From NCBI GenBank assembly GCA_900239685.1, contig OENT01000682.1, positions 1-64,000 of the forward strand: 64,000 bases of DNA, read 5' to 3'. Shown piece after piece: positions 46,401-60,100 of the stretch (positions are counted from its first letter, which is position 1; each line of letters begins with the position of its first letter). The stretch comes from Rotaria macrura (Eukaryota; Rotifera; Eurotatoria; Philodinida; Philodinidae). The notes under the pieces are model-generated. The model searched no databases. It was not told where the DNA came from and was given only the letters and a program-made list of their open reading frames with translations. The translations under genes were made by a program, and so were the position numbers.

Positions 46401-49400
46401 AAAAAGAAGCAAAACAAAGAAAGAAAAAAAAACTCTTTCACATTTTTTGTATTGTAATTATAATCATTTATTTTTTGCTCTCTCTCTCTCCTTTCTTATT
46501 TAGAAAATAAGATGCTATCTGACGTGTTTGTTTTATTATTCTAGATTATCATTTTTTTAAATTGTATACAAACGTTTTTTGATTAATCGATCGAAACAAA
46601 AAAAAAACTCGAAAGAAATGCATCTGAAACATTCCCGTTGCCATTCATCGTGTTCAACATTCTGAACGATATCAAGATAAATCAAAATGTTCAACATTTG
46701 ATTCGGTACGATTCACATCATAGAAATGTGATTTTCGATTTATTCAATATTTCAATAAGATGAAAGGGTTTTCATAATGGTTGAAAACCAAAAAAGTAAG
46801 TGCGAATGATGATTCGTTTTCTTACTTTGAGAATGTCGAATATCTATTAACATCGATCATAATTTCTAAATATATGTACGCAAAAACTACTTCGTAATTT
46901 GACATTGTGCTAATTATTATATTTATCTTTGTTGTTTATGTTGAATCTTCATCTCAGTACTTATCAACAAAACATAATTGTCGAACGACGTATTAGAGTG
47001 CGTCTTAATATACTAAGAAGATGATGACTGATGAATATCAATGAAACATTATTGAAATAGATTCGATGTACTTCTAAGAGTGCCATATATAAATATCTAA
47101 GTTAAATTTCGTATACAATCTTGAATAACCTTAGGTGCATCTCGTAAAATGGTATTATTCTGCATTATATTAATCTTATGTCATGAGTGCATGCTTACTT
47201 AAGTAAATCTTGGTTGTCAGAACTTATCTGAACTTCTATTAATTAACACGCATTATTGCTCTCATTTTTACCTTTTTAGCTTGCGAAAACCTATTCAAAA
47301 ACAAAGTCTTACGAATTATTTTGAATTTGTTCGAAGTAACGCTTTACGAGGCATGATTTTGAAAAGGAGAATAGTTCGAAATCAGGTCTAAACAGTGATA
47401 TATCAACTGTCTTGATTTCAAATATGTACGAAAAAATTATTCATGTATTTAAAGTCAACATAGATTAGATTCATTTGATTTCAAAAACAAACATATCCAA
47501 GACAAAATTCTAAGGGAACTGTTGTCGAGATGAAAACATTTTTTTACATAATCAAAATATTGCTTTTGGACATACGCGAGTACTAAGATCGTGTACAATT
47601 GATTTATCAACATAGAAAAGTAGTGTGGTTCTTTTCAGTATACAATATGTATATCTTCCTTTTCGAGATGCAGATGCTTCGGCTTTGATGTATTTTCTTT
47701 TTCAGCTACGCCAAGTAGGAGACCATCATTTTGATGTTTATATTTAACCTCTACTTTGTTTTCCACTGCACATATAACAAACTACTTGTCTACATTGAAG
47801 AGAAAACTATTGAAGACAAGGTCACAAACTAGAAAACAACGTTATCCTATCAGCTATCGAATCTTCGTCTCACAGCCGATGTTTCATCATGCTTCAAGAC
47901 AATCATTTTTTTTTCAAAGAACAGTATTGCATGAAATCGTCTCTGAGATAATCAATTACCTCGAAGACTATCAGTACTTATCGATGATTGATAAAGTCAA
48001 TGGAACCTTTAATTTATTAAAGTTCCTGTCTCCATGACACTGTCTAGTTTGTCTCCTTATTTAATATATATATATATATTTATGTAATAAAATGATTAAT
48101 TCTGACAGTAGGGAAACATTCTCGTATAATATTTGTTAATGAACTTAGTGATATAAAAAAGAATTCTTATTACTACAAAGCTTTATTTTTTTCTGTTCAT
48201 CACAAATCAAAGCTTTACTATAGTTTTGGCAATCTTAAACGTAGACTAAATCTTGATTTCAACTACAACATTTTTACTACGATGAAATCCTATGCTTTTA
48301 CTGCTTATGATGATGGTTAGTAATTTACGCGTGCCAAATAAAATATTTTTCTTATTGACCAGATTTCTTTCATCTTGTCGATTTCCGCTCTAATGTTCCC
48401 TTTACCATAGATTAGAATCGAATGTCCAGCAGCCAATATTATTTAGTATTTTACCGTTGAGGTATCTGATTCAAAAATAATGTTTTTTTTTGTTCCCAAT
48501 TGTAGAGGCTTAGTAGCAATCAAAAGTTGTGTAATACAACAGTAAGACTGTATTCCCAAATGTTTCCTTAAGGCGTTATAGAAAGTTTTGATATGGAGTA
48601 TTTAGTTTGAGATAATTTAATTTAAAAATATTGACCCTGTATGCATCATGTTTGTGAATGAACATGTCTTACTTGCTTCAGAACAATTATGAGATTTAGT
48701 CGAAAAATATCCCGTCAAGTCTTCTCACATTTTCAACACGAATTCAAACTATGAAAAAAATCGGTTGTCTCAGTATAGATCAACGTTATTTTACATTCAT
48801 TAACTTACAGGTGAGAAGTTTGATTGCATTCTATAGAATATCTCCATAAGTTCACACCAAGGAATATTTCGTTGTAAGCGTTCACTCGTTTCATGAGGAT
48901 TACTCGTTTAGCCTTGTAAATCTATCTAAGATTAGATGTATTAATTATCATGAGCTTCACTATAAACGGAAACAACAAAGAATAAAACGATTTACTTAAA
49001 GTAAAATGATTTTTCTTTTTACTTAACTCTTATTCTAGTTGCATCATATACATACGAAGAAAGACAAATTTTAAGTATGTCATTCGATAGACGTGATTAT
49101 TGAGTGCATTATTTTCATACTGTAATGCTTTGTACACACAAACACTGGTCATCACTATATGTTTATTATTATGAACTGGAATGGCATACACGGAAAAGAA
49201 ATGTTATGAAATAAATACGTTCGTTTCAAGTATCTTGATAAAAGATTAGGAAGTGTAACTTTTTGTTTTTTAGTAAACATGATGATGTTAAAGAATATGA
49301 ACGAAAAATAGGTTTAACGTCGACGGCAAATGCATGAAGAAGAAGCAATCAAACATGATCTAACACATGAAGACATTCTTAATATACTGAAGAATACAAT

Positions 49401-49607
49401 AGAATCGATGTATTGATTATAACTAGAATACGATATTGTTAGCTATAAGTATTTTTTTTCTCTTCATCTCTCATTTCTTTCACCACACTCACAAGAATAA
49501 GATGTTGATATTTTGTAGAAATAAATTTTATTTGTGATTTTATTTTCCGAAGAGAAAACAAAATTTTAGTAATGTTTTTATTTTAATTTTATAATGTTAC
49601 ATAGATC
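46401..49607. other. 3.2-kb spacer with a small coding-like relic
   Basis: Low-complexity A/T and pyrimidine tracts follow the BTB gene; an AT microsatellite is at about 48065-48081. At 49275-49418, after a TTTTTTAG acceptor, KHDDVKEYERKIGL reads in one frame and RRRQMHEEEAIKHDL, followed by THEDILNILKNTIESMY and a stop, in another. This looks like a frameshifted last exon of a lost gene. The family is not recognised. The 93-codon frame at 47756 starts at TTG and is not credited. Confidence 0.4.
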
Positions 49608-50078
49608 ATGGACAAAATATTTGAAACGTTAATTGACAAAGCGTATGTTGCTGATGAATGAAATGAAAGTATGATATTTGTGCAGTTAATATTTTATTTC
49701 AGAATAGAAAAATTTACTACGGTCGGTGTTGAAATTAAAGGCATTATTGTTTGTGATCGAACTGGATTACCATTAGCAAGTTAATAATGATTTATTTTTC
49801 ATTTTGTAAATCTTCTTGTTAATTTATACGCATTTTTTTTGTTTCCAAAAAAATAATCAGGTAAAGATGTGTCAGTATCTCCTGGACCTCTAGCACTATT
49901 AACTGAATTAGCATCATCATTATCAGATCGAAGAACAACAGTGTGTCTCGAAAATAATGAAGCGTATGAAAAATATTTTCTTTGTATCCAATTTTATTTA
50001 TCTTCCATTTCTAGTCAAGTACTTATTCAACAAACAGACAAGACCGTTGTTGCTGTATATACAAAACATGCAACATAA
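49608..50078 (+). CDS. LAMTOR5: LAMTOR5 (HBXIP), Ragulator subunit
   Basis: Four exons, 49608-49642, 49703-49779, 49861-49963 and 50015-50078, give 92 aa; the human core form is 91. The roadblock-like fold signatures are VGVEIKGIIVCDRTGLPLAS, then SPGPLALLTELASSL, VCLENNEAQVLIQQTDKTVV and AVYTKH, in the order and spacing of human LAMTOR5. It is a scaffold subunit of the lysosomal Ragulator complex that anchors Rag GTPases for mTORC1 activation. All introns are 50-81 bp. The gene is tiny for this window and easily missed by single-exon gene finders. Confidence 0.9.
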
Positions 50079-50960
50079 GTTATTTCTTAACATATCTTTG
50101 ATAAACAAAAAAAAGATAAAGAATATATCTCAAATTTAAATCGAGTTCTTCAATTACTTACTTTCTTTTCTTTTATGGTGGATACTGACTAGATTCTTTT
50201 TCTCTACTGTTGTAAATGTTACTGTACATAGATGATGAATTCTTCTTTCTTTTTTTTCTGTCTATGTGATCATGATAACTCTAAAATAAATACTCGTATC
50301 GATAGCGAAAAGAACATCATTGTCTTAAGAAATTAATGTTCAAAAGATTTTAATTAAAGTAAACTAAACTTTAAGACAATAATGTAAATCGTTTTAATAT
50401 TTGCTCGTGTTAAGATTCTGATTCTATAATAGATACTCTCATTGGAAAATGTTACTTTAGTTCATTTTCTATTTAATAAGAATTCAACAGAATCGATTAT
50501 AATTCATGTTTTCTACTTGCAGATACTGCATTTATTTTTGAAGATCCAATGGAAAACTTTAGAATCTAGTAGAACTTGTCTTCGATATTAATAATGAACA
50601 TCTCTCAATGCAACATTAGATGATCATATTGAAGAATATTAGATGATTGTTTTTTGTTTTTCATTCATAATGGGTAAGTCACTTAATCAATACAGATGAT
50701 ACAAGTTTATCATTTTGGAAAATTTCGAACATACTATGTTCTTTTCGTAATTATTGAAAAAAATCGTCATCAGATCGAAGTATTTATAGAATCATTTTTC
50801 ATTCAATACGGCAAGTATTCTTGATTTAAAGAACCCTTTCATTCAAAATATCGTGCTTTCTAATTTTTATTATTGTTGTTTGAGTTGAATAAAACATTAT
50901 GAAAAGAACTTTTTTTAAAATACGTGTTTTAAATTCAATTCTAGATCTTTTGCTTTTCCA
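50079..50960. other. LAMTOR5-OGG1 spacer
   Basis: AT-rich 0.9 kb between two genes of the same strand. A splice acceptor (AATTCAATTCTAG) ends at 50944, 16 bp before the OGG1 ATG, so OGG1 may be trans-spliced or have a 5' UTR intron. Confidence 0.45.
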
Positions 50961-52963
50961 ATGAGCTTGGCATCACCGTTACTATCAACGTCTGTGCTTT
51001 CCGATAATCTTATTCAGTATTCATCTGGATACTTACCAATTGCTTTCACCGAACTCAATTTGAAAAAGACATTACTTGGTGGGCAATCATTTCGGTAAAT
51101 TTTTTCAAAATATTTTATTTTATTTTCATTTTTAATAGATGGATAGAATATACACCAAATGAATTCATCGGTGTACTTGGTTCATATATAATCCTTTTAA
51201 AACATGAAAATGAAAATCTTCACTATACATTTTACACAAATATTTCAAATAGCAATCGTTTAATATTATCAAATGATAATGTCCGTCAAATTGAAATATG
51301 TCTTATGTTGCACAATTATTTTCAACTATCAATAAACCTCAATGATCTTTTGAAAAACTGGTCTCAATCTGATGAAAGATTTCAAAACCAATTAATGCCA
51401 ACAGGCATTCGTGTCTTAGCACAAGATCCTCTTGAAAATTTAATTTCATTCATTTGTTCAAGTAACAATAATGTGCAACGTATAACAAAGATGATTAAAT
51501 TACTTTGTGATGAATATGGAAAACAAATTGGTACATTTCATGGAATGACATTTCATGAATTCCCGACAATAGGTAATTTAATTTCTCGATAAACATAATT
51601 ATTTAATTTTTTATGTAGATGAACTTGATCAACCGAATCTTGAAGAACGTTTACGAGAATTAAATTTTGGATATCGTGCACGATATATACCGAAAACTAT
51701 CCAATACCTTAAATACACTATTAATGATGTTTCGTTTTTTGATCGATTAAAAGCTTCATCCGTGAAAGAAGCACGTATTCAACTATTAAAAATTATGGGT
51801 GTTGGTCGAAAAGTACGAATATGTTGAAAGACAAAAACGTGAATATTTCATTATTTTCAATGGATGTTTAGGTTGCTGATTGTGTTCTATTAATGTCACT
51901 TGGAAAACAAGATGTCGTACCCGTTGACACACATATAAATTCAATTGCAGTAAAGTATTATGGACAAAAAAGGCATTTACTATTGAATAGAAGTAATTAC
52001 GATAGTATATCTTCTTTTTTTGAACAACTTTGGAAACCATATGCTGGTTGGGCCCAAGCTGTAAGTTGTTTTTATATAGCATGACACAAGTCTTCTGATT
52101 ACTCAACAATCTTTCCCAGTCGATACTATCTGGGTCATGTAGACCTCGGTGAATTATTAATACACTGAGAATGTGCTTCACAATTTCTAGTCTATTGTTT
52201 TGAAGATATGATATTTTCTCATTAGTTTGTTTTCAATCAATGTCGTGATTTCTTCACGAAAAGTTGTTTTACAACTTTAGACTTGAAATTTCACACAAGA
52301 ATGGTTCGTTATGAGATTATCCGATTTCATTATAATTCTTCTCGTACAATATGGTGAAAGCATCTTACTTATCTTGCTTTCACATGACATAGGATTCGAT
52401 ATTCTTATTCCAGAATTAGATCGAAGACAATGAGATCAAAGAAAATTCTCAGTAATATCCCAGATTCGAAATTTCATTGAGCATACATATCCCTTCTTCA
52501 TGATACAAACCAACCAAACGATTGTTTGCGTCAAATTTAACAGAATTCTCAATAAGATCAACACATTTATAGTAAGCTTGAAGCTGAAAATTGCTTTTCT
52601 AGATAGAAACTAGGATATTCAGTGAGAAATTATTACACATTCCCCATTCTCTTCACAACAATGGGCTTACTATTGAATTTACACATCGTGCACATACTCT
52701 CGGCCTATAGAACGATTAATCATTCGAAGGACTTGTCTCGTCAGATAATTGCTAGTTGTTTTTTGTCAGTTATTTAACCTATCATTTTCTTTTATCAGGC
52801 GGCATTTTCCAATGAACTTCGTTGGACAAATGATAACAAAACAAGAACAAAATCAACATCATTAAAACGTGCAAGGAGTAGCTGTGAAACAAATAATCAA
52901 TATGAATTATTCAAATGTAAAAAACAAATTTTATCAATCAAAAAAGAAATAAAAGAATGCTAA
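50961..52963 (+). CDS. OGG1: OGG1 8-oxoguanine DNA glycosylase
   Basis: Five exons, 50961-51094, 51139-51572, 51619-51812, 51872-52060 and 52799-52963, give 371 aa (human 345). The N-terminal domain has LKKTLLGGQSFRW. The helix-hairpin-helix is GVGRKVADCVLLM, with the catalytic Lys254 (human K249) spanning the third splice junction. The catalytic Asp273 lies in VPVDTHI (human D268); the 19-residue spacing is the same as in human. DPLENLISFICSSNNNV matches the family's DPIECLFSFICSSNNNI block, and WKPYAGWAQA the C-terminal helix. The enzyme excises 8-oxoG opposite C and nicks by beta-elimination. The last exon, after a 738-bp intron, adds a Lys-rich tail that may be a nuclear signal. Confidence 0.95.
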
Positions 52964-54148
52964 ATACGTATAAATAAATTATCGAGTTATCCTACATATT
53001 TCCATTGTTTTCTTTGGTATATACAAAACAAAATCTGGAATATTCTTTTCTTCTATCCTAGTTTTGCTTGGATAGAAAAATAAGAATTTTTTTGCAGGCA
53101 AGACGAAAGACTTTTGTTTTTCTTTTGCGTTTCTTAGTCGATCAAGGAAAACATATGTTCGAGATCGATTCAAATTACAACACGCTGTTGTTTTCTAATT
53201 AAAACAAGAAAAACATGATTATTTTTTTTTCTTTTTATGATTATGAAAAATAATAAACAGTACGAGAAAACAAGATGTAAGATGAACGTATTATATTCAA
53301 TCAAGCGTATGTCGTACATGAGCAAGAAATTGAATTTCTTTTTTCTTTTGGAAAACTTCTAATTATCAACAGTGTTTTTTCTTATTAGATTAATTTAAAT
53401 CTAGAATTAATATGATTAATATATCGAATAGGTTTATTAATTCTAACAACTGTAGAGCATGATTTTATCAGCAAAATGATAAAGTTCGTCTAAAGAATGT
53501 TTGTCTTCTATAATAGTCTCGTTTTCATCATGTATTGAGATACTACTGTATAGAGAACATCAAACGGTATTTGTTTAATATTTATCGGTATACTTCAGTA
53601 GTCCACGATTGAATGCGTTGTAAGCTGATTATAGTCTTCTCTAGACACAAGTTTCCATGAGTTTTAAATAATACATGATAATTATTTATGAGAAGAAAAA
53701 TAATCTTCGTCGTCTTTTCTTTCTTTTTTTTTGTAAATTAAGTTAGTTTTTATTTCTCTGAATTACATAGAATTATATCTAATTAAATAATCAATTACTT
53801 ATATTTATTTATTAACTGTCAACTTGCGCACTCTATCTTAATCTTTTTTATTATTAGTTCAGAAATAGAAGGAACATGTCAATTATTATTTACTATTTAT
53901 TATTTATTTCTGATCGAGCAATCAGATCGGATGGAAGGCGACAAATTTGATCGGAACAGCTAGCAGTGGAATAGAAGAAAATAAATAAATCCAGGAATTC
54001 GAGAAAATAAATTCAATTTGATATGATTATGTGGATGAGTAGACATTTATAAAAAAAATATTCATTTACTTCTAGATGTAACTTATTATTCTACATATGT
54101 GATTTATCAACTAAGTTACATAACAGAGAAATATAAGATTCAAGCATA
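52964..54148. other. OGG1-tomosyn spacer
   Basis: AT-rich DNA with repeated TTATTTA-type motifs (about 53880-53910); no credible gene on either strand. Confidence 0.5.
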
Positions 54149-57100
54149 ATGTCAAGTCGAATAAAATTACCATTTAAATTAGGTGATTCAAAAAAGACTA
54201 ATGAAATCGAAATAAATGAACCACTAAAAAAGGATGATTTTTCATTAAGTGAAGTAAGATATGATGCTATTTTTTCTGTCTTTTAAAATCATTTGATTGA
54301 ATACTAGATGGTTCGATATGGTTTTCCGTATCAACCAACAACTGTTGTATATGATCCTGTACAAAAAATCTTAGCTATTGGAACAAAACATGGTCTTATT
54401 AAAATGTAAGTTTAGATATATGTTTTGTTTTTCTTCAGACAATAATACAATGAAATTCCTTGATTGTTAGTTATGGCGGTGCATTTGTTGAATGTTCATT
54501 ACAACATCCAAGTGAAGTTGAAATTGTTCAATTAGTTTTTCGAATAAACGAAGTAAGAATGTTTTTTTTCAATTTAAATGAATTCTTTTTTTTTTGAATT
54601 GATGGAAACAAAAGAGTCAAACTATTAATTCATTCTTAATTTTTATTCCAGGGTGCATTGATCAGTGCTTGCAGAGATAATTATATACATTTATGGAATT
54701 TACGTCAGAAAAAGCCAGTTATTGCTAATTCACTTCGATTCGTTAAAGAAAAGTAAATTTCAACAAAAAATCTATGATAAAAAATCTCATGAGATATTGA
54801 TTCATTCTCTTAATATTTCCTGTTAGTTAAAAGGAAATTAGTTTTTTTCTTCTTCTATTCTTTGATTCTCAATGTCAATAATCATGGTATTATTGTTCAA
54901 GTTGAAAAGAAAAATTTTCATTGAATTCTAAATATCGCAATAATCAATTTCAAGGATTTAAAAATGAAATTAAAAATTTCTATCATTGAATTTTTTGACT
55001 CTTTTAAGAATAAGTCGGTGTTTATTGCCGATGGCTTTTAATTCCAAATGGCTTCTCGTCGGTACTTATTGTGGAAATGTTTACGTTGTTAACCTTGACA
55101 CATTTACACTGTCATCATATAAAATTATGTGGAATAATGCTATTGGAATGTATGTTTATTAATATGCCATTATTTTAGAAATGAATTCATTAAAATTTTC
55201 TTTTCATACAAGGGGTAAAAGTTCGCATCCAGGAGTCGTAGTCGATTTATGTCAAAATCCTGATGATCCAACACGAGTAAGATAATTGATTGAATGCTTA
55301 CGTTTAAAAATCATCGGAAATCAATGTTTTATTTCCGGAACGTGACTTCTCGAAGGCTGTAACTCTCATAGATGCGTTCATGAAAAGAATATAATCAAAT
55401 GAAATAATTCAATTAAATTCTATTGATTTGTGAATTGCGATATTTCTTCGTTCATTGTTTTTCTTTATATTGAAAACTAAGCTTTTATTTGATCTATTCT
55501 AAGAATTAATCAATGCTGAAACGTTGAAAAATCGTAGAGGTACACTTCAAAATATTATTGCGTTTCTTAAATTTGCCAAGATCGTATATGATAGTCGTTG
55601 TTCTCGAATACTTTAACATGAAACAATACTATTTTCCTATATTTTATGAGAAGAAAAAAGTACCGGAAGTAAAGAATCTTAGAATATATAATAGTACTTG
55701 AACGAATAGAAAGAAATCATTTCAAGATCTTTATCCAATAATATGACTTGTTATTTTTATAGTTATATATTGGATTCAGTACACATCTATCATCACCAAA
55801 TAATGTTCCACTAGGACATGTTATTTGTTGGAATTTGCAACAAAAAACATCTGAAATTGTTTATACATTATCTCAAGTAAAGATTATACAAAAATTTCTA
55901 TTTAGATGAAAAGAAAAAAAAATTTTATTCTCATCATTATTCATAGGGTTTAACATCGCTATCATGGCATTATGAAGGTCGACAATTTATGTGTTCACAT
56001 TGTGATGGTTCATTATCCGTATGGAATTTACGATCAATTGATAAGCCTGTTAGCATTAATTATCCACATAGTATGAATAAGAAATTTTTGTTATTCATAC
56101 ATAAAGAAGTCTTAATTCTTTTTTAGCTCGTATTTGTAAAGATGAAGCCCCTAAATTTGGACCTATTACCAAAGTTGTTTGGAGTGTGGTTAAAAGCTCG
56201 TATGTTATTTTTATTTTCTTTTACAAACTAAAGATCAAAAAATGTCGTGCTTTTCTTTTACATCAAGTGGAGATTCATTTATAATATTTTCTGGTGGAAT
56301 GCCATCACAAACCGATCAACAGCAAACACCTGGTAATGGACAGCCATCTAAACCTTCCTCATATTTTCTTACAATACTTCGTGGACAAACAACCAATGTA
56401 CTTCACATGGATAATGCCATTGTCGATTTTCATGTCATATCACCATCACCACATATAGCCGGTTAGTTTGCTTTCAAAAGAAACGAGTTATTTTTCACAA
56501 TAGACACGTTTACGTTGGTTACTTTGTATTTCCTTTCAAGATGTACCTGATCCATCAGCTGTTGTTATTTTACTTGAAAATGATCTTGTTATTATTGATT
56601 TAAAAAATGAAAAGTAGGGAGCATAGAGTTTTGTTATTTCTTCTAAAAGTAAAATAATATTTTCTCTTTTTACATTTTGAATTTTAGTTATCCTTTATTT
56701 GAAAGTCTTCATACATTAGATTTACATGAATCACCAATAACTTATTGTGATTATATTACAGAACCAAATACGAATTTTTATCAACATCTTCTTCGTTTAC
56801 ATTCAAAACAAATATCAAAACGTACCTACAGTCAACAAGTATGTTTATTTAATGATTTATTTGAATTTTTCCACACATAATTTTATATTTCTTTTTAAGG
56901 AAAATCCAATCTCAGGCGGTCGATCAGGTTCAACTATATTTGGTTATAATGAATTGATTATTACAGGGTAAAAATAGAAATAGAAATGTAATTTTTTCCG
57001 TTCTCAAACTCTGACTTCTTTGTTAAGACATGCCGATGGTTCAATTAAATTTTGGGATGCATCTGGTTGTAATCTTGTTTTTCTCTATAAGTTACGTACG

Positions 57101-60100
57101 AATCGTTTATTTGATCGTATACAATCAATAAATCCTCTGCCAACAATCACGGCAAATACAAATAAAGAATTAAATTCAAATATAAAATTCGACACAAAAT
57201 CTACACGTACAAATAGTGGTGCAAATGATGATCAACTATTATTAAGTGAAGATAATCCATTTAGTATTTATTCAATAAAAATGTGTTGTGAAGGAAAATA
57301 TTTGATTGTTGCTGGACGTGGTGGTCATGTTACATTATTTAAATTTATGGGCTCAGAACTAGATAAAGCTGACGAAGGTTTAGGTGACTTATCATGTTTA
57401 GAAATACCAATTTATCATAGAAATTTATCAAATGAACACGAAGATACTAGTAAAAATGCCAATAATGCAATTGTAAATGATTTACAATCAATTTCAATTA
57501 AACAAAACATAGATAGAAAAGTAAGATTTAATTTAGAAAAAAAAAACATATCGACAAAAGAAGTTTTTCTTCTTAACACTTTGTTACCGATAGTCTAGAA
57601 TAGATCAATGTTTGAATTTGAAATTCTATAGAAGTATGAATAATAGTTGGGCGAAAAAGAACTTTTCTATCATTTATAGAGCATCGATGGACTCCCAGGG
57701 TTATTCAATAAATTCTAAATGTAAATAGTTACACTCGATGATTATCTATCGGTGAGATCGTGCAAGAATTCATTCCAAAGGATAAATCTTTATTTTTTAA
57801 ATATTACTTGGGACACTACATAACCTTGTCCAGACTAGATGTACACGATTTATTTGTGTGCATCTATGCATGCTTAGGGAAATTATTTAGTTGTAAGACA
57901 AAAGAAAATTTTCTTTTTCTTTGCCATTTGGGAATTCGAATAAAGAAATATTTCTTTTTTTAGTAATGAGAACATAAGCTTCGTACACAGCTTCTGTGAT
58001 TTATTTATTAATAGAAAATATTCAAAACAACTTGTTCTTTATATTTAATTATGCGATTGATTATTGAATCAAATAGAAATTTTTGATTAACTTTCTATTT
58101 GACCTTCCTGCTTTTGCATTGATTAACTAAATTGATTGATCCTACGAATACCTATGTGATAGAAGAAAATAGAAGACAGAAATCGAGTCCTACCTTATCT
58201 AAAAGAATACAAGTCATCGTCGGGAAATTATATTGAAATACTATGTATTTTGGATCTAAATAGACAAAAACCTAGATCGACAAGTATCTTGATTCTGTTT
58301 CATGTATGTCTTGAAATTTTTGTTAAGCATATTAGAAAACATGTGACTCAGTGTTGATTGCTATTGAACAGTAAAATGATAGAATCTTATGCTTCATAGG
58401 ACTTTAAAAGCTTACTTCGAGCCAAGATGGGCTATCGTCGAATGGCTGGTTATCAACCTGAACTAGTTTGTTTACTATCATGGTTGCCGAATGATAAAGT
58501 TCCATTATTGACCGACATATCAATCAATTCAAAATATGGATTGTATGAATCTATTCATTGGATTTTTTTTTCTTTTCTTATCAACTAGAATATTCTTTAT
58601 TTGTTTTCTGTGTCATTTAGATTAATATTTGGATTAGAAAATGGTCTTGTAGTTATTGATTATTTAAGTAAATCCATTTTAATGAATATGGTGACAAGTG
58701 ATTTATATGGTACGATGGATCCATTTCAACGAGCAACATCATCACCAAAACGTCGCGTGGGAACATCGAGTGATTCTAATAATGATGATTCAAGCATGTT
58801 TTCATATGAATATCAGGTAAATTATTATTTTCGTAGTTTAGATTTTTTTCTTGTGCAAAATAGTTTTCGAAACATCTTGTTCGATTGCCCCTTTTAATAA
58901 CGCTTAAACAAACATAGTCGACTCTACGTAAAAGATAAAACTTTATATTCTAATCTAGCAGCGATCATTGACACCTAATCCACGAATGACAACAAATGTA
59001 TTTTCCTTTAATACTATCGATGAAAACTTCACGAAGAATCTTTTGCAACCATATGATTCTTGTAAAGAAATGATTCGATCACAATCGAATGATTCAATAC
59101 CAAGCATAGGAAAAGAATACAATGATGATAAATCTTCACCATCACACAATCCAACATTGGCCAAAACATTTCGTACGATTCGTAAACATCTATTACGTAC
59201 AACAACAAATACAAAGAATGACAATCAAATGGTATTTGATCAAAACGATATGAACAATTTCGATGAAGAATTCAAATCAAATTTTTCTAAACCAACACTA
59301 ACAACAACAACAACAGTAACAATAAAACGAGGCATGCCAGATGATAGTCCATTTGAAACATTTGATCATCACTTTAAATTGCCTTCATCAAATATTCAAT
59401 CACGTGAAACATATACATTTGAATCAATGAAAGATAAACTTCCGAAGCATAAATTATATCAAACTGAGAATACTTATCAACCACAAATGACAACTAAACA
59501 AGCAATATCAACAAGTTTTACAACATATCACACTCGTACTGTAACAGTACATAGTAATTCGGGTGCGCCTATTTTTAGCATCTTAATCGAATTTCATCAT
59601 ATAATATCATGAACGGGCATGACGTGTGTATTATTTGAATTACTCTTTTTCTTTTCTTGCACGCAATTGTATAATCAATCGTTTATTGAATTGGAAAATG
59701 AGCATCTCGTTTTCTTTTTGTATATTTTTATCTTCACCAATTTGATTATTTCGAATGATTCTCTTCACTGTATTCTTCTAGCAGTCCTCACCTCCTTCTA
59801 ATACTCCAACCCTAGCAGAAAAACGATCACAAGGACAATCAACTGATATCAATTCGGCACTTTGTAAGTTCTTTGATGGTATCATACGAAAAAAGTCAAA
59901 TTTCTTCGATGTTGTTCCACGTTCGAAATTAGATTCTTCGTTGGCTTCGCTTGTCCTTTCTTGCATGCATAACTCTGTAAATATGTATTTATATCTATAT
60001 ATTATTATATAGATTGTCTTCATATGATATTCAACAATATTTTCTTTTCTTGTTCTTCTATTCTGATTGTTTTATATTTAGATAAGCCGTTGGTTGTTGA

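Noticed and set aside
47756-48037. 93-codon plus-strand frame
   Set aside because: Starts at TTG and shows no domain; likely chance.
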